NCBI RefSeq assembly: GCF_014252255.1 | Contig: NZ_CP059213.1 | Coordinates: 558,001 to 622,000 of the forward strand | Source of the DNA: Blattabacterium cuenoti | GTDB lineage: Bacteria > Bacteroidota > Bacteroidia > Flavobacteriales > Blattabacteriaceae | DNA length: 64,000 nucleotides | Direction of reading: 5' to 3' | Shown here: positions 55,693 to 64,000 of the stretch, in pieces | Position numbering within the stretch: the first letter of the stretch is position 1 | How the letters are laid out: the number at the start of each line of letters is the position of its first letter | Notes under the pieces: generated by a model | What the model was told of the DNA's origin: nothing | What the model saw: only the letters and a program-made list of their open reading frames with translations | Databases searched by the model: none | Translations under genes and position numbers: made by a program

Positions 55693-56610
55693 ATGCAAAA
55701 ACCTTCATTAACTATTTTGGGATGTCATTCTTCCATTCCTACAAATAAATTTCATCCTACTGCTCAAATATTGGAAATGAAAGGGTTTTCTTTTCTTATT
55801 GATTGTGGAGAAGGAACACAAGTTCAACTAAGAAAAGCTAAAATAAAATTTAATAGAATAATACATATATTTATCTCTCATTTACATGGAGATCACTTTT
55901 TTGGATTAATTGGACTATTATCTACATTTCATTTATTAGGAAGAGAAAAATCTGTTAATATTTATGCACCAAAAGGATTAAAAGAAATTATAGATGTTCA
56001 TTTTAAATGGTCTTATACTAAATTAAAATACTATATCGATCATATTGAATTATCATCTCAAAAATTGGAAAAAATAATGGAAAATGAAAAAATAGAAGTT
56101 TTTTCTATTCCATTAAAACATAGAATTTATACTAATGGATTTTTATTTAAAGAAAAATCTAGTAAAAGAAAATTAAATATGGAAGAAATTAGAAAAATTC
56201 CTGATATAAAAATATTAGACTATAAAAATTTAAAATTGGGAAAAGATTTTAAAACAAATGATGGAAAAATAATTCAAAATAAAAAATTAACTTTTGATCC
56301 TCCTAAAAGATTATCTTATGCTTTTTGTTCAGATACTTCTTTTTATCTTCCTATAATTGAACATATCAAATATGTAGATTTATTATATCATGAATCTACT
56401 TTTTTAAAAATAGAAGAAAATAGAGCTATGAATACAGGACATTCAACAGCAAATCAAGCTGCATACATAGCTAAAAATGCTAAAGTTAAAAAATTATTAT
56501 TAGGACACTATTCGAATCGATTCCCAAATATTAAAGAATTTGAAAAAGAAGCAAAAAAAATATTTTCCAATGTAGAAGCATCACTCCCATTAAAAACATA
56601 TTATTTATAA
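55693..56610 (+). CDS. rnz: Ribonuclease Z
   Basis: Metallo-beta-lactamase-fold endonuclease that trims tRNA 3' ends, needed because none of the tRNA genes here encodes CCA. From the ATG at 55693 it has 305 residues. The zinc motif SHLHGDHFFGLIGLL has His63, His65, Asp67 and His68, preceded by LIDCGEGTQVQLRKA. YAFCSDTSFY, YHESTFL and TGHSTANQAA with LLGHYSNRF complete the site. A TTG at 55687 would add two residues and is not needed. It overlaps the convergent permease gene by 6 nt. Confidence 0.95.
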   Translation: MQKPSLTILGCHSSIPTNKFHPTAQILEMKGFSFLIDCGEGTQVQLRKAKIKFNRIIHIFISHLHGDHFFGLIGLLSTFHLLGREKSVNIYAPKGLKEIIDVHFKWSYTKLKYYIDHIELSSQKLEKIMENEKIEVFSIPLKHRIYTNGFLFKEKSSKRKLNMEEIRKIPDIKILDYKNLKLGKDFKTNDGKIIQNKKLTFDPPKRLSYAFCSDTSFYLPIIEHIKYVDLLYHESTFLKIEENRAMNTGHSTANQAAYIAKNAKVKKLLLGHYSNRFPNIKEFEKEAKKIFSNVEASLPLKTYYL

Positions 56611-57810
56611 AATAATATTATTTATTCTTTTTGAAGAAAAAATAGATATAATTATTCCTAATATAAAAATAATACTTATTACTATACAAGAATCTATCAT
56701 TGTTATTTTTATAGGAAAAGGAATTTTTTCTGTTACTTTAATTATATGATATTTTTTTTGTATAAAAGAAATTAAATATGACATAAATAATCCACTAAAA
56801 CATCCAAAAATAGTAATTAAAAAACCTATATAAAAAAAAATAATTTTTATTTTATTAATAGTGAATCCAAGACTCCATAATGTAAAAATTTCTTTTTTTT
56901 TATCTAATTGTAATATACAAATAGCACTAAATAAATTTAATATAGTAATAAATGTTATTAAACTGAATAAAAAATAAATAAATATTTTTTCTGTATTTAT
57001 AACTTTATAAAAAGCTTTTTCTTTTTCTACATGTGTGATTATATTAAATTTAGATCCAAATTTTTTTTGTAAAATTTTTTTAATTTTTTGAATATTAGCT
57101 TTTTTATCAATTTTAATTTCTAATTTTTGAATTCCTTTTTTTTTTATAATATTTTGAATATCATATAAATTACAAAATAAATATTCTATATCCATTTTTG
57201 GAAAAAATTGAAAAAAACCTTTGATCCAAATTTTTTTTTTTATAAAAAATGGAAAAAAAATATTATTTTTTTTTTTATAAGAAAAAAATAATATTTGATA
57301 AGGAATATTCATATTTTTTTTTTTACTAAATATGATTGGGAAATAAAATTCTATAGTAGATAATCCTACATAAACATTTAAATAATTAGGATATAAAGTA
57401 TTTATTAAATCTACTTTTTTAAATTTTTTTATAACTTTATCGTATTCTTCATCTATTCCTTTTAAAGAAAGAAAAAATTCTTGATTATTATAATAAAAAA
57501 AAACTTTTTTTTCTATACTTTTAGAAAAAGATATAATCTCTTTTATAGATGTGATTTTTTTTTCTATAGGTTTATCATAAATAAATAAATCTCCTTCATG
57601 AGAAGAAGAAATAATAATATCTGGATAATAATTTTGATAAAATTTTTTATTTAAATTTTCTAATCCAGAAAAAATAAATAAAATTATAGATAAAGAAAAT
57701 GTAGAAATATTAAGAGATATAATAGATAAAAAAACAATAATATTTACAATATTAGTTTTTTTTTTAGAAAAAAAATAACGTATAGCTATATAAAATTCTG
57801 TTTGAAACAA
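56605..57810 (-). CDS. FtsX-like ABC permease, LolC/LolE type
   Basis: A 401-residue membrane protein with the MacB/LolE layout: one N-terminal span (IVNIIVFLSIISLNISTFSL) after FYIAIRYFFSKKKTN, a large extracytoplasmic domain to about 270, then three C-terminal spans. LolC/E move lipoproteins toward the outer membrane. Flavobacteria keep this gene directly after rbfA, as here (8 nt). No LolD ATPase is in the window. The extracytoplasmic domain has drifted toward Lys/Phe, so activity is uncertain. Confidence 0.82.
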   Translation of the reverse strand: MFQTEFYIAIRYFFSKKKTNIVNIIVFLSIISLNISTFSLSIILFIFSGLENLNKKFYQNYYPDIIISSSHEGDLFIYDKPIEKKITSIKEIISFSKSIEKKVFFYYNNQEFFLSLKGIDEEYDKVIKKFKKVDLINTLYPNYLNVYVGLSTIEFYFPIIFSKKKNMNIPYQILFFSYKKKNNIFFPFFIKKKIWIKGFFQFFPKMDIEYLFCNLYDIQNIIKKKGIQKLEIKIDKKANIQKIKKILQKKFGSKFNIITHVEKEKAFYKVINTEKIFIYFLFSLITFITILNLFSAICILQLDKKKEIFTLWSLGFTINKIKIIFFYIGFLITIFGCFSGLFMSYLISFIQKKYHIIKVTEKIPFPIKITMIDSCIVISIIFILGIIISIFSSKRINNIIL

Positions 57811-57818
57811 TGGAATAT

Positions 57819-58136
57819 TTAATTAAATTCATTTTTTGATACCAAAAAATCTAATTTTGGTATTTTTTTTACACGATATCTAAGTCTTTTAGAAAGTAAT
57901 TTTCTATAAAAATGAGATTTAGAACGTATTAATTTTAATATATATTTATTAAAATAAGGATAAATTTTTATGTATATTTTCATAAAATTCATATCATTAT
58001 TTATAGATACCTTTATAATGGTAACTAAAAATTTTTTATTATTTTTATTTCTAATTTCATTATCAATAATTTCTGCTATTTCTATAGAAAATATTGAAGA
58101 TAATTTTTCATTTTTAATAAAACTAATTTCTTTCAT
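57819..58136 (-). CDS. rbfA: Ribosome-binding factor A
   Basis: Cold-shock-linked 30S maturation factor with a KH-like fold. The 105 residues show the family pattern: LSSIFSIEIAEIIDNEIRNK, VTIIKVSINNDMNFMKIYIK in the central sheet, then a helix, LSKRLRYRVKKIPKLDFLVS at the end. Length is normal. It precedes the LolC/E-like permease. Confidence 0.85.
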   Translation of the reverse strand: MKEISFIKNEKLSSIFSIEIAEIIDNEIRNKNNKKFLVTIIKVSINNDMNFMKIYIKIYPYFNKYILKLIRSKSHFYRKLLSKRLRYRVKKIPKLDFLVSKNEFN

Positions 58137-58184
58137 AATTTTATAAATTAAATCAAAAAAATTTTTATAGAAATCATAAATAAT

Positions 58185-58259
58185 ATGAAAAAAACTTTCA
58201 AAAAATTTGTAATAGGAATAATAATGTTGTATACTTGCAAAAATTACATTATTTATTAG
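58185..58259 (+). CDS. Tiny possible lipoprotein-like ORF or remnant before a tRNA
   Basis: ATG 58185 opens 24 codons: MKKTFKKFVIGIIMLYTCKN, then YIIY and a TAG at 58257-58259 whose last base is the first base of the tRNA. The layout (positive start, hydrophobic stretch, Cys preceded by LYT) resembles a lipoprotein signal with lipobox. It could be a microprotein, the stub of a lost lipoprotein, or chance. Confidence 0.2.
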   Translation: MKKTFKKFVIGIIMLYTCKNYIIY

Positions 58260-58332
58260 GTCCCATAGCTCAGTTGGTTAGAGCACCTGACTCATAATCA
58301 GGGAGTCGCTGGTTCAAATCCAGCTGGGACCA
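58259..58332 (+). tRNA. tRNA with anticodon CAU, probably tRNA-Ile2 (lysidine-modified)
   Basis: A 74-nt cloverleaf with fully paired arms: acceptor GGTCCCA/TGGGACC, D-arm TAGCTCAGTTGGTTAGAGC, anticodon stem CCTGA/TCAGG around CTCATAA, T-arm GCTGGTTCAAATCCAGC, A73. CCA is not encoded. Acceptor pairs C4-G69 and C5-G68 match the features TilS uses to recognise tRNA-Ile2, and the T-arm resembles E. coli tRNA-Ile2. If so, its C34 becomes lysidine and it reads AUA, a very common codon in this AT-rich genome. Confidence 0.9.
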
Positions 58333-58376
58333 TTTGATTTTTTCTATACTTACTTTTTAAGTACCTAATTTTATTA

Positions 58377-58667
58377 TTAATTATTATTAATAGTATTAAT
58401 ATTATTATTTATTTTATCTGAAATAATATAAACAAAAGATCTATTTTTTTTCATTTTTTTAAAATGAACATATCCACTTTTTATAGCATATAAAGTGTGA
58501 TCTTTCCCTATTCCTACATTTATTCCAGGATGATGTTTAGTACCACGTTGACGAACTATTATATTTCCAGGATTTACATATTGATTTCCATATATTTTAA
58601 CTCCTAATCTTCTTCCTATTGAATCTCGACCATTTCTAGAACTTCCTGAACCTTTTTTATGAGCCAT
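58377..58667 (-). CDS. rpmA: 50S ribosomal protein L27
   Basis: The 96 residues begin [20 protein letters not shown] and continue [20 protein letters not shown] and [20 protein letters not shown], the L27 signature. The N-terminal tail that reaches the peptidyl-transferase centre starts directly at Met-Ala-His, so no processing extension is needed. A poorly conserved Asn-rich tail ([10 protein letters not shown]) adds about 10 residues. It follows rplU by 5 nt. Confidence 0.97.
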   Translation of the reverse strand: MAHKKGSGSSRNGRDSIGRRLGVKIYGNQYVNPGNIIVRQRGTKHHPGINVGIGKDHTLYAIKSGYVHFKKMKKNRSFVYIISDKINNNINTINNN

Positions 58668-58672
58668 TTTTT

Positions 58673-58999
58673 TTAATTATTGTTTTTTTCTAAAAAAGAA
58701 ATTACTTGAATTTTTGAAAAAATAGGTCTAAATCCATTTTTTACTTTATATCCTTTTCTTCTTTTTTTTTTAAAAATAAAAATTTTTTTACCTTTTATAT
58801 GTTGTAATATTTCTACTTGAACGCTTATATTTTCTAAAAAAGGATTTCCAAAAAAATGAAGTCCTTTTTTAGAAAACATAAAAACTTTATTTAATAATAT
58901 TTTATCACCTATTTTCATAGAAATATGAGGAATATAAACATATTTTTTTTCAAAAAGTTTAAATTGATTCCCTTTTATATTGACAATAGCGTAAGTCAT
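58673..58999 (-). CDS. rplU: 50S ribosomal protein L21
   Basis: The 108 residues begin [20 protein letters not shown], with [13 protein letters not shown] and the C-terminal [20 protein letters not shown], close to the L21 signature. It forms the universal rplU-rpmA pair and is only 6 nt from sufS, so ribosomal and Fe-S genes may share a transcript. Confidence 0.96.
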   Translation of the reverse strand: MTYAIVNIKGNQFKLFEKKYVYIPHISMKIGDKILLNKVFMFSKKGLHFFGNPFLENISVQVEILQHIKGKKIFIFKKKRRKGYKVKNGFRPIFSKIQVISFLEKNNN

Positions 59000-59005
59000 A
59001 AAATT

Positions 59006-60244
59006 TTAATATTTTAATAATAATTTTTTTGCTTTTAAAAGTCCTTCAAATAAATAATCTATTTCTTTAAAAGTATTATATACAGAAAAACTGGCACGAA
59101 TCATACCTGAAACTTTAAAAAAATTCATTAAAGGCTGTGCGCATAAATGTCCAGTACGAACAGTAATTCCTAAACGATCTAAAATACTTCCTACATCAAA
59201 ACAATGTAATTTATTTAAATTAAAAGAAATAATACTAGATTTTTTAGAAAAATCTTTGATTTCTCCATATAATTGAATTCCATCTATAGTACTCAAACGT
59301 TGAATTGCATATGATAAAAGTTCTTTTTTATAAGATTGTATTTTTGATAAACCTATTTTTTCTATAAAATCTATAGCTGAACTCCATACAATAATTCCTT
59401 CTATATTTGGAGTACCAGCTTCAAATTTAAAAGGTAAATCTGAATAAGTCGTTTTTTCAAAACTTACATTTTTAATCATTTCTCCTCCAAATTGATAAGG
59501 ACAAATAGTTTCCAATATTTTTTTTTTACCGTATAATATTCCAATTCCAGTTGGACCATACATTTTATGTGCAGAAAAAACATAAAAATCTGTATTTAAA
59601 TCTTGCATATTTAAATGTAAATTAGAAGGGGATTGAGCTCCATCAATTAAAACTAATGCTCCATATTCATGAGATTTTTTAATAATATATTTTATAGGAT
59701 TAATAATTCCAAGAACATTAGATATATGACTAATAGATACTATTTTTGTTTTTTTTGATATTAAAAATTCAAAATCTCTTAATTTTAAATATCCATTATT
59801 ATAAATAGGAATTATTTTTAAAATAGCTCCTTTTTTTTTACAGATAATTTGCCATGGAACAATATTTGAATGATGTTCAATACAAGAAATTAAAATTTCA
59901 TCTCCTTTTTTAATCAAATAACTAATACTAGAAGCTACTAAATTAATAGATTCTGTTGTTCCTTTAGTAAATATAATTTCTGAAGAATATTTTGCATGAA
60001 TAAATTTTTGAATTTTTTTTCTTGTATTTTCTACTTGATTTGTTGCTTTTTGACTAAGATAATGTAATCCACGATGCACATTAGCATTCGTTGTAAAATA
60101 ATATTTTTGAATAGCTTGAATTACTTGTAAAGGTTTTTGAGTTGTAGCTGCATTATCTATATAAATTAAAGGATTCGAATAAATTTTTTCTTTTAAAATG
60201 GGAAATTGTTTTCTTATTTTTTGTATTTCTTTTTCTGAAAACAT
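59006..60244 (-). CDS. sufS: Cysteine desulfurase SufS
   Basis: PLP enzyme releasing sulfur from cysteine for Fe-S assembly. The 412 residues show YIDNAATTQKP, NVHRGLHYLSQ, HHSNIVPWQ, the PLP-binding Lys227 in FSAHKMYGPTGIG, and the persulfide Cys368 in RTGHLCAQP. Group II (SufS) character fits its place in sufB-C-D-S. No sufE or sufU is adjacent. It needs the PLP made through PdxA and PdxH. Confidence 0.97.
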   Translation of the reverse strand: MFSEKEIQKIRKQFPILKEKIYSNPLIYIDNAATTQKPLQVIQAIQKYYFTTNANVHRGLHYLSQKATNQVENTRKKIQKFIHAKYSSEIIFTKGTTESINLVASSISYLIKKGDEILISCIEHHSNIVPWQIICKKKGAILKIIPIYNNGYLKLRDFEFLISKKTKIVSISHISNVLGIINPIKYIIKKSHEYGALVLIDGAQSPSNLHLNMQDLNTDFYVFSAHKMYGPTGIGILYGKKKILETICPYQFGGEMIKNVSFEKTTYSDLPFKFEAGTPNIEGIIVWSSAIDFIEKIGLSKIQSYKKELLSYAIQRLSTIDGIQLYGEIKDFSKKSSIISFNLNKLHCFDVGSILDRLGITVRTGHLCAQPLMNFFKVSGMIRASFSVYNTFKEIDYLFEGLLKAKKLLLKY

Positions 60245-60250
60245 ATTAAA

Positions 60251-61576
60251 TTATAAGTGTTTATTTAATTTTTTTTTCATTTTTTGATAAATAAATTTTT
60301 TCAATTCAAAAATTGAAATAGTATTTAATATTTCTTTTAAAAAAGAAAGTAATAATAAAATTTTTCCATTTTTTTCAGAAATACCTCTTGATTGAAGATA
60401 AAATAATTCTTTTTCTTGAATATTTCCTATAGTACAACCATGTGAACATTTTACATCTTCAGAATAAATTTCTAATTGAGGTTTTGTCTGCATACATGCT
60501 TCATCAGAAAGAATAATATTACTATTTCTTTGAAAAGCATTTATACCTTTAATATCTTTATTAATAATTATTTTTCCATTAAAAATACCTTTAGATTTAT
60601 CAAATAAAATATTTTTATATAATTGATAACTATAAGCATCAGAATATAAATGATCTATTAAAGTATTTTGATTTACAAGTTGTTTTTTTGATAAAATAGA
60701 AATACCATATAAATAAGAATAAGTTTTTTCTCCACTAAAAGAAAATTTTAAATTATTTTTAATAAAATTTTTTTGAAAAGAAAAAGTATAAACGGAACAT
60801 TTACTATATTTTTTTTGTTTTAAAAATGTATTATCTATTATAGAAGTTTCTCCCTTCAAAGAATCATTTTGTATTTTATAATAATCCACTTTACTATAAT
60901 CAGAAGCATAAATTTCACTAACAGAATTAATAAAAGTTAAATGTTTTTTTAAACATTTATGATGTTCAATTATTTTTACATAAGAATGTTTTCCTACTAT
61001 AATTAAATTTCTAGTATTCATCATAATTTTATGATATTCTAAACCAGTCGAAATATGTAATATTTCGACTGGTTTTTCTAAAATAATATTATCAGGTATG
61101 TAAATATATGCTAGATCTTTTGTAAAAATGGTATTTAAAGTATAAAAAACATCATATTTATATGATATTTTTCCATAAAAATTTTTAAATTCATCTTTTT
61201 CTTGAGATGCTATATTTGATAATATAACATTATTTTTTATTCCACATAATTTAGAAAGAGAATAATCATATTTTCCATCTATAAAAATAAAAAGAAAAGA
61301 TTTTTCTTTTTTGAGAAAAATAAAATTTTGAATATTTTTATATTCTATATTTTTTATATTATTCTTTTCACTTTCACAAAGAATATGATAATCATGATTC
61401 ATAATTGAATTTATATTCATGTTTTTCCATTCTTTATTTTCAGTAAAATAAGAAAATCCTTTTTTTTTGAAAAAATTAATATGTTTTTTTTTAAAAAATG
61501 AAATATAAGAGTTGTCTTTTTTTTGACATAAATAATATTTATTGATCAATGAAATTATTTTTTCTTTTAATAGCAT
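60251..61576 (-). CDS. sufD: Fe-S scaffold component SufD
   Basis: Partner of SufB in the SufBC2D scaffold. The 441 residues are diverged in the first half, but the C-terminal beta-helix keeps the family pattern: GIFNGKIIINKDIKGINAFQ, then SDEACMQTKPQLEIYSEDVK and CSHGCTIGNIQEKELFYL with RGIS. The conserved Cys-His region is intact. Position between sufC and sufS (6 nt) supports the call. The N-terminal half drifts strongly toward Lys/Asn/Ile. Confidence 0.94.
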   Translation of the reverse strand: MLLKEKIISLINKYYLCQKKDNSYISFFKKKHINFFKKKGFSYFTENKEWKNMNINSIMNHDYHILCESEKNNIKNIEYKNIQNFIFLKKEKSFLFIFIDGKYDYSLSKLCGIKNNVILSNIASQEKDEFKNFYGKISYKYDVFYTLNTIFTKDLAYIYIPDNIILEKPVEILHISTGLEYHKIMMNTRNLIIVGKHSYVKIIEHHKCLKKHLTFINSVSEIYASDYSKVDYYKIQNDSLKGETSIIDNTFLKQKKYSKCSVYTFSFQKNFIKNNLKFSFSGEKTYSYLYGISILSKKQLVNQNTLIDHLYSDAYSYQLYKNILFDKSKGIFNGKIIINKDIKGINAFQRNSNIILSDEACMQTKPQLEIYSEDVKCSHGCTIGNIQEKELFYLQSRGISEKNGKILLLLSFLKEILNTISIFELKKFIYQKMKKKLNKHL

Positions 61577-61605
61577 TCAATTAATGTTAAATTATATTAT
61601 TTATT

Positions 61606-62364
61606 TTATGAAAAATTTTTTTTTTTTAAAATCCAATCGTATCCCTTTTCTTCTAATTTTTCAGCTAATTTTTTATTTCCTGAATGAATAATTTTTCCAT
61701 TATATAAAATATGTACAATATAATCTGAAAGAAGATAATCTAATAATCTTTTATAATGAGTAATAATTAAAAAAGAATTTTTTTTATTACGAAAAGTATT
61801 AATTCCTTGAGAAACTATACGTAAAGAATCTATATCTAAACCTGAATCTACCTCATCTAAAATAGATAATAAAGGATCTAACATCATCATCTGAAATATT
61901 TCATTTCTTTTTTTTTCTCCTCCTGAAAATCCTTCGTTTAAAGAACGGTAAATAAAATCTTTTTCAATATTTAATTGAAAAGATAAATATTTTATTTTAT
62001 CTAAAATCTCTTTAGCAGACATTCTTTTCATATTTTTTGCTTTTCGAATAGAATTTATAGCTGTTTTAATAAAATTAATAATTGAAATTCCTGGTATTTC
62101 TATTGGATGTTGAAAAGAAAGAAAAATTCCTAAATGTGCACGTTCTTCTGGAGAAGAATTTAATAAATTTTTATTTAAAAAAAAGATATCTCCTTTGGTT
62201 ATTTTATACTCTTTTTTACCAGCTATTATAGAAGCAAGAGTACTTTTTCCAGAACCATTAGGCCCCATTATAATATGAGTTTCCCCTGCATTTATTGTTA
62301 AATCAACACCTTGAAGAACTTTTTTATTTTCTATAGAAACATGTAAATTTTTTATACTTAACAT
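61606..62364 (-). CDS. sufC: Fe-S assembly ATPase SufC
   Basis: ABC-type ATPase driving the SufBC2D scaffold. The 252 residues show Walker A GPNGSGKST at 34-42, FLSFQHPIEIPG for the Q-loop, the ABC signature FSGGEKKRNEIFQMM, Walker B LSILDEVDSGLDID and the switch His in FLIITHYKRLL. The extra Glu/Asp residues of the SufC type (DEVDSGLD) separate it from transporter ATPases. It follows sufB by 23 nt. Confidence 0.97.
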   Translation of the reverse strand: MLSIKNLHVSIENKKVLQGVDLTINAGETHIIMGPNGSGKSTLASIIAGKKEYKITKGDIFFLNKNLLNSSPEERAHLGIFLSFQHPIEIPGISIINFIKTAINSIRKAKNMKRMSAKEILDKIKYLSFQLNIEKDFIYRSLNEGFSGGEKKRNEIFQMMMLDPLLSILDEVDSGLDIDSLRIVSQGINTFRNKKNSFLIITHYKRLLDYLLSDYIVHILYNGKIIHSGNKKLAEKLEEKGYDWILKKKNFS

Positions 62365-62387
62365 AATTTATTTAAACATTATCCTAA

Positions 62388-63833
62388 TTATCCTACGGAT
62401 CCTTCTAAAGAAATTTCTAAAAGTTTTTGAGCTTCTACTGCAAATTCCATAGGTAATTTTTTTAAAATTTCATTACTAAAACCATGAACTATTAAAGAAA
62501 TCGCTTTTTCTGTATCAATTCCTCTTTGATTACAATAAAAAAGTTGTTCTTCTCCAATTTTTGAAGTAGTTGCTTCATGTTCAACTTGAGAAGTCGAATT
62601 ATTATATACATTAATATATGGAAAAGTATGTGCACCACATTTGTTTCCTATGAGTAAAGAATCACATTGAGAGAAATTCCTAGAATGAATAGCTTGAGAA
62701 GCTATTTTAACTAATCCTCTATAATTATTTTGAGCTTTTCCTGCAGATATTCCTTTTGATATAATTACACTTTTTGTATATTTTCCAATATGTATCATTT
62801 TTGTTCCCGTATCTGCTTGTTGAAAATCTTTAGTTAATGCTAAAGAATAAAATTTTCCCATAGAATAATCTCCTTTTAAAATACAAGATGGATATTTCCA
62901 TGTAATAGATGAACCCGTTTCTACTTGTATCCAAGATATTTTTGCATGTTTATCACATAATCCACGTTTTGTAACAAAATTAAAAACACCACCTTCTCCT
63001 TTTTTATTTCCAGGAAACCAATTTTGAACAGTAGAATATTTTACTTCAGAATTTTCTAAAGCTATAATTTCTACTACCGCTGCATGTAATTGATTTTCTT
63101 TTTGCTGTGAAGCGGTGCATCCTTCTAAATAGCTTACATAAGAATCTTTATCTGCAATAATTAAAGTTCTCTCAAATTGACCTGTTCCACTTTCATTAAT
63201 ACGAAAATATGTTGATAATTCCATAGGACAACGAATTCCTTTTGGAATATAACAAAAAGAACCATCTGAAAAGACAGCTGAATTTAAAGCAGCATAAAAA
63301 TTATCATTTTTTAAAACTACTGATCCTAAATATTTTTTAACAATTTCTGGATATTTATTTAAAGCATCATTAATAGAACAAAATATAATTCCTTTATCTT
63401 TTAATTTTTTTTGAAATGTAGTGGCTAAAGAAACAGAATCTAATACTATATCTGTAGCTACTCCTGAATAATTTTTTTTTTCTTCTATAGGAACTCCTAA
63501 TTTTTCAAATGTATTTATTAATTCTTGATCTACTTCTTTTAAATTTTTTAAATTTATTTTTTTTTTAGGAGCAGAATAATAACTTATTTCTTGAAAAATT
63601 GGAACATTATACTTAATATTTGCCCATTTTGGAGGTTTCATTTTTTTCCATATATGATAAGATTCTAATCTCCAATCTAACATCCATTTTGGTTCATTTT
63701 TTTTTTCTGTTATTAAACGAATAATATCTTCATTTAATCCAATTGGAATTTTATCTGATTCTATTGGAGTGTAAAATCCATATTTATATTCAGATTCAGT
63801 AAAATTTTCCAATATTTTATTATTGTCTTTCAT
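62388..63833 (-). CDS. sufB: Fe-S scaffold protein SufB
   Basis: Main scaffold on which clusters are built. The 481 residues show [80 protein letters not shown], and the C-terminal core [20 protein letters not shown] containing the conserved Cys. All are hallmarks of SufB and the length is normal. It ends 23 nt before sufC and follows the sufA-like gene by 3 nt. Confidence 0.97.
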   Translation of the reverse strand: MKDNNKILENFTESEYKYGFYTPIESDKIPIGLNEDIIRLITEKKNEPKWMLDWRLESYHIWKKMKPPKWANIKYNVPIFQEISYYSAPKKKINLKNLKEVDQELINTFEKLGVPIEEKKNYSGVATDIVLDSVSLATTFQKKLKDKGIIFCSINDALNKYPEIVKKYLGSVVLKNDNFYAALNSAVFSDGSFCYIPKGIRCPMELSTYFRINESGTGQFERTLIIADKDSYVSYLEGCTASQQKENQLHAAVVEIIALENSEVKYSTVQNWFPGNKKGEGGVFNFVTKRGLCDKHAKISWIQVETGSSITWKYPSCILKGDYSMGKFYSLALTKDFQQADTGTKMIHIGKYTKSVIISKGISAGKAQNNYRGLVKIASQAIHSRNFSQCDSLLIGNKCGAHTFPYINVYNNSTSQVEHEATTSKIGEEQLFYCNQRGIDTEKAISLIVHGFSNEILKKLPMEFAVEAQKLLEISLEGSVG

Positions 63834-63836
63834 TAT

Positions 63837-64000
63837 TTATGATGAAAAACTTTTTCCACATCCACAAGTATGTTTTGCATTAGGATTCTTAAAATAAAAT
63901 CCTTTTCCATTTAATCCATCTGAATATTCCAACGTTGTTCCTTCTAAATAAGGAATACTATTTTTATCTATTAATATTTTCATTTCTTGATATTGAAAAA
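63837..64000 (-). CDS. sufA: HesB/IscA-family Fe-S carrier (SufA-like), C-terminal part, cut by window edge
   Basis: The last about 53 residues of an A-type Fe-S carrier, running off the right edge. It reads ILIDKNSIPYLEGTTLEYSD, then GLNGKGFYFKNPNAKHTCGC, ending GKSFSS. The CGCGKSF motif supplies the two terminal cluster-binding cysteines. It is 3 nt upstream of sufB, so the operon order is sufA-B-C-D-S. IscA or ErpA naming is also possible; the start is outside the window. Confidence 0.93.
   Translation of the reverse strand, partial: FQYQEMKILIDKNSIPYLEGTTLEYSDGLNGKGFYFKNPNAKHTCGCGKSFSS

Overview
The window looks like a piece of chromosome from a reduced-genome Bacteroidetes/Flavobacteriia insect endosymbiont, most likely Blattabacterium, the cockroach fat-body symbiont. 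The base composition is extremely AT-rich, with long poly(A)/poly(T) tracts, Lys/Asn/Ile-rich proteins and very short intergenic spaces. Many proteins read like flavobacterial versions: an LpxC-FabZ fusion, a 464-residue arginine decarboxylase, an about 1100-residue SecA, atpD-atpC apart from the other ATP synthase genes, a solo HsdR-N domain protein, and rbfA next to an FtsX-like permease. Retention of leuABCD, pckA, speA-speB, menD, clpB and AddB-like repair argues against the even smaller sap-feeder symbionts (Sulcia, Uzinura). The genus assignment is inferred from gene content only.

Layout. 1-8.1 kb: bamA (partial), uppS, nadK (minus); a mevalonate-kinase-like GHMP kinase, an rRNA pseudouridine synthase and a frameshifted aroQ (plus); engB, an alpha/beta hydrolase, rnc, fabF, acpP (minus). 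8.1-21 kb: pckA, riboflavin synthase, pdxA, atpC-atpD, ribF, an AddB-like nuclease, and the leucine operon leuA-leuC-leuD-leuB. 21-34 kb: an unknown helical protein, a small membrane protein, tyrS, clpB, prfB, speA-speB, cmk, fabG, menD. 34-46 kb: sanA-like gene, secA, a DUF2795 protein, fmt, HU, pdxH, tRNA(CAU), dnaN, pheT, glyQS, trxB. 46-64 kb: HsdR-N-like protein, gapA, lepA, tRNA-Arg, pth, sucD, efp, lpxC-fabZ, rpmH, an M14 peptidase, a CPBP protease, rnz, a LolC/E-like permease, rbfA, a second tRNA(CAU), rpmA-rplU and sufA(partial)-sufB-sufC-sufD-sufS.

Functionally this is housekeeping (translation, replication, secretion, ATP synthase, Fe-S assembly, fatty acids) plus nutritional provisioning (leucine, chorismate, riboflavin/FAD, vitamin B6, menaquinone). 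The speA-speB pair turns arginine into putrescine and urea. No mobile elements, CRISPR arrays, rRNA or phage genes are visible, and no gene-free stretch exceeds 300 bases; the longest are 54536-54787 and 52983-53216.

The most interesting signals are of genome decay with possible rescue: aroQ (A13 tract) and speB (A9 tract at the start codon) are out of frame by one base yet otherwise intact; the LpxC half of LpxC-FabZ has lost several catalytic residues while the FabZ half is intact; PheT lacks its N-terminal tRNA-binding OB domain; sanA has lost a usable start ahead of its membrane anchor; and a 30-bp tandem duplication sits just after the BamA signal peptide. No clear undescribed multi-gene system was found.
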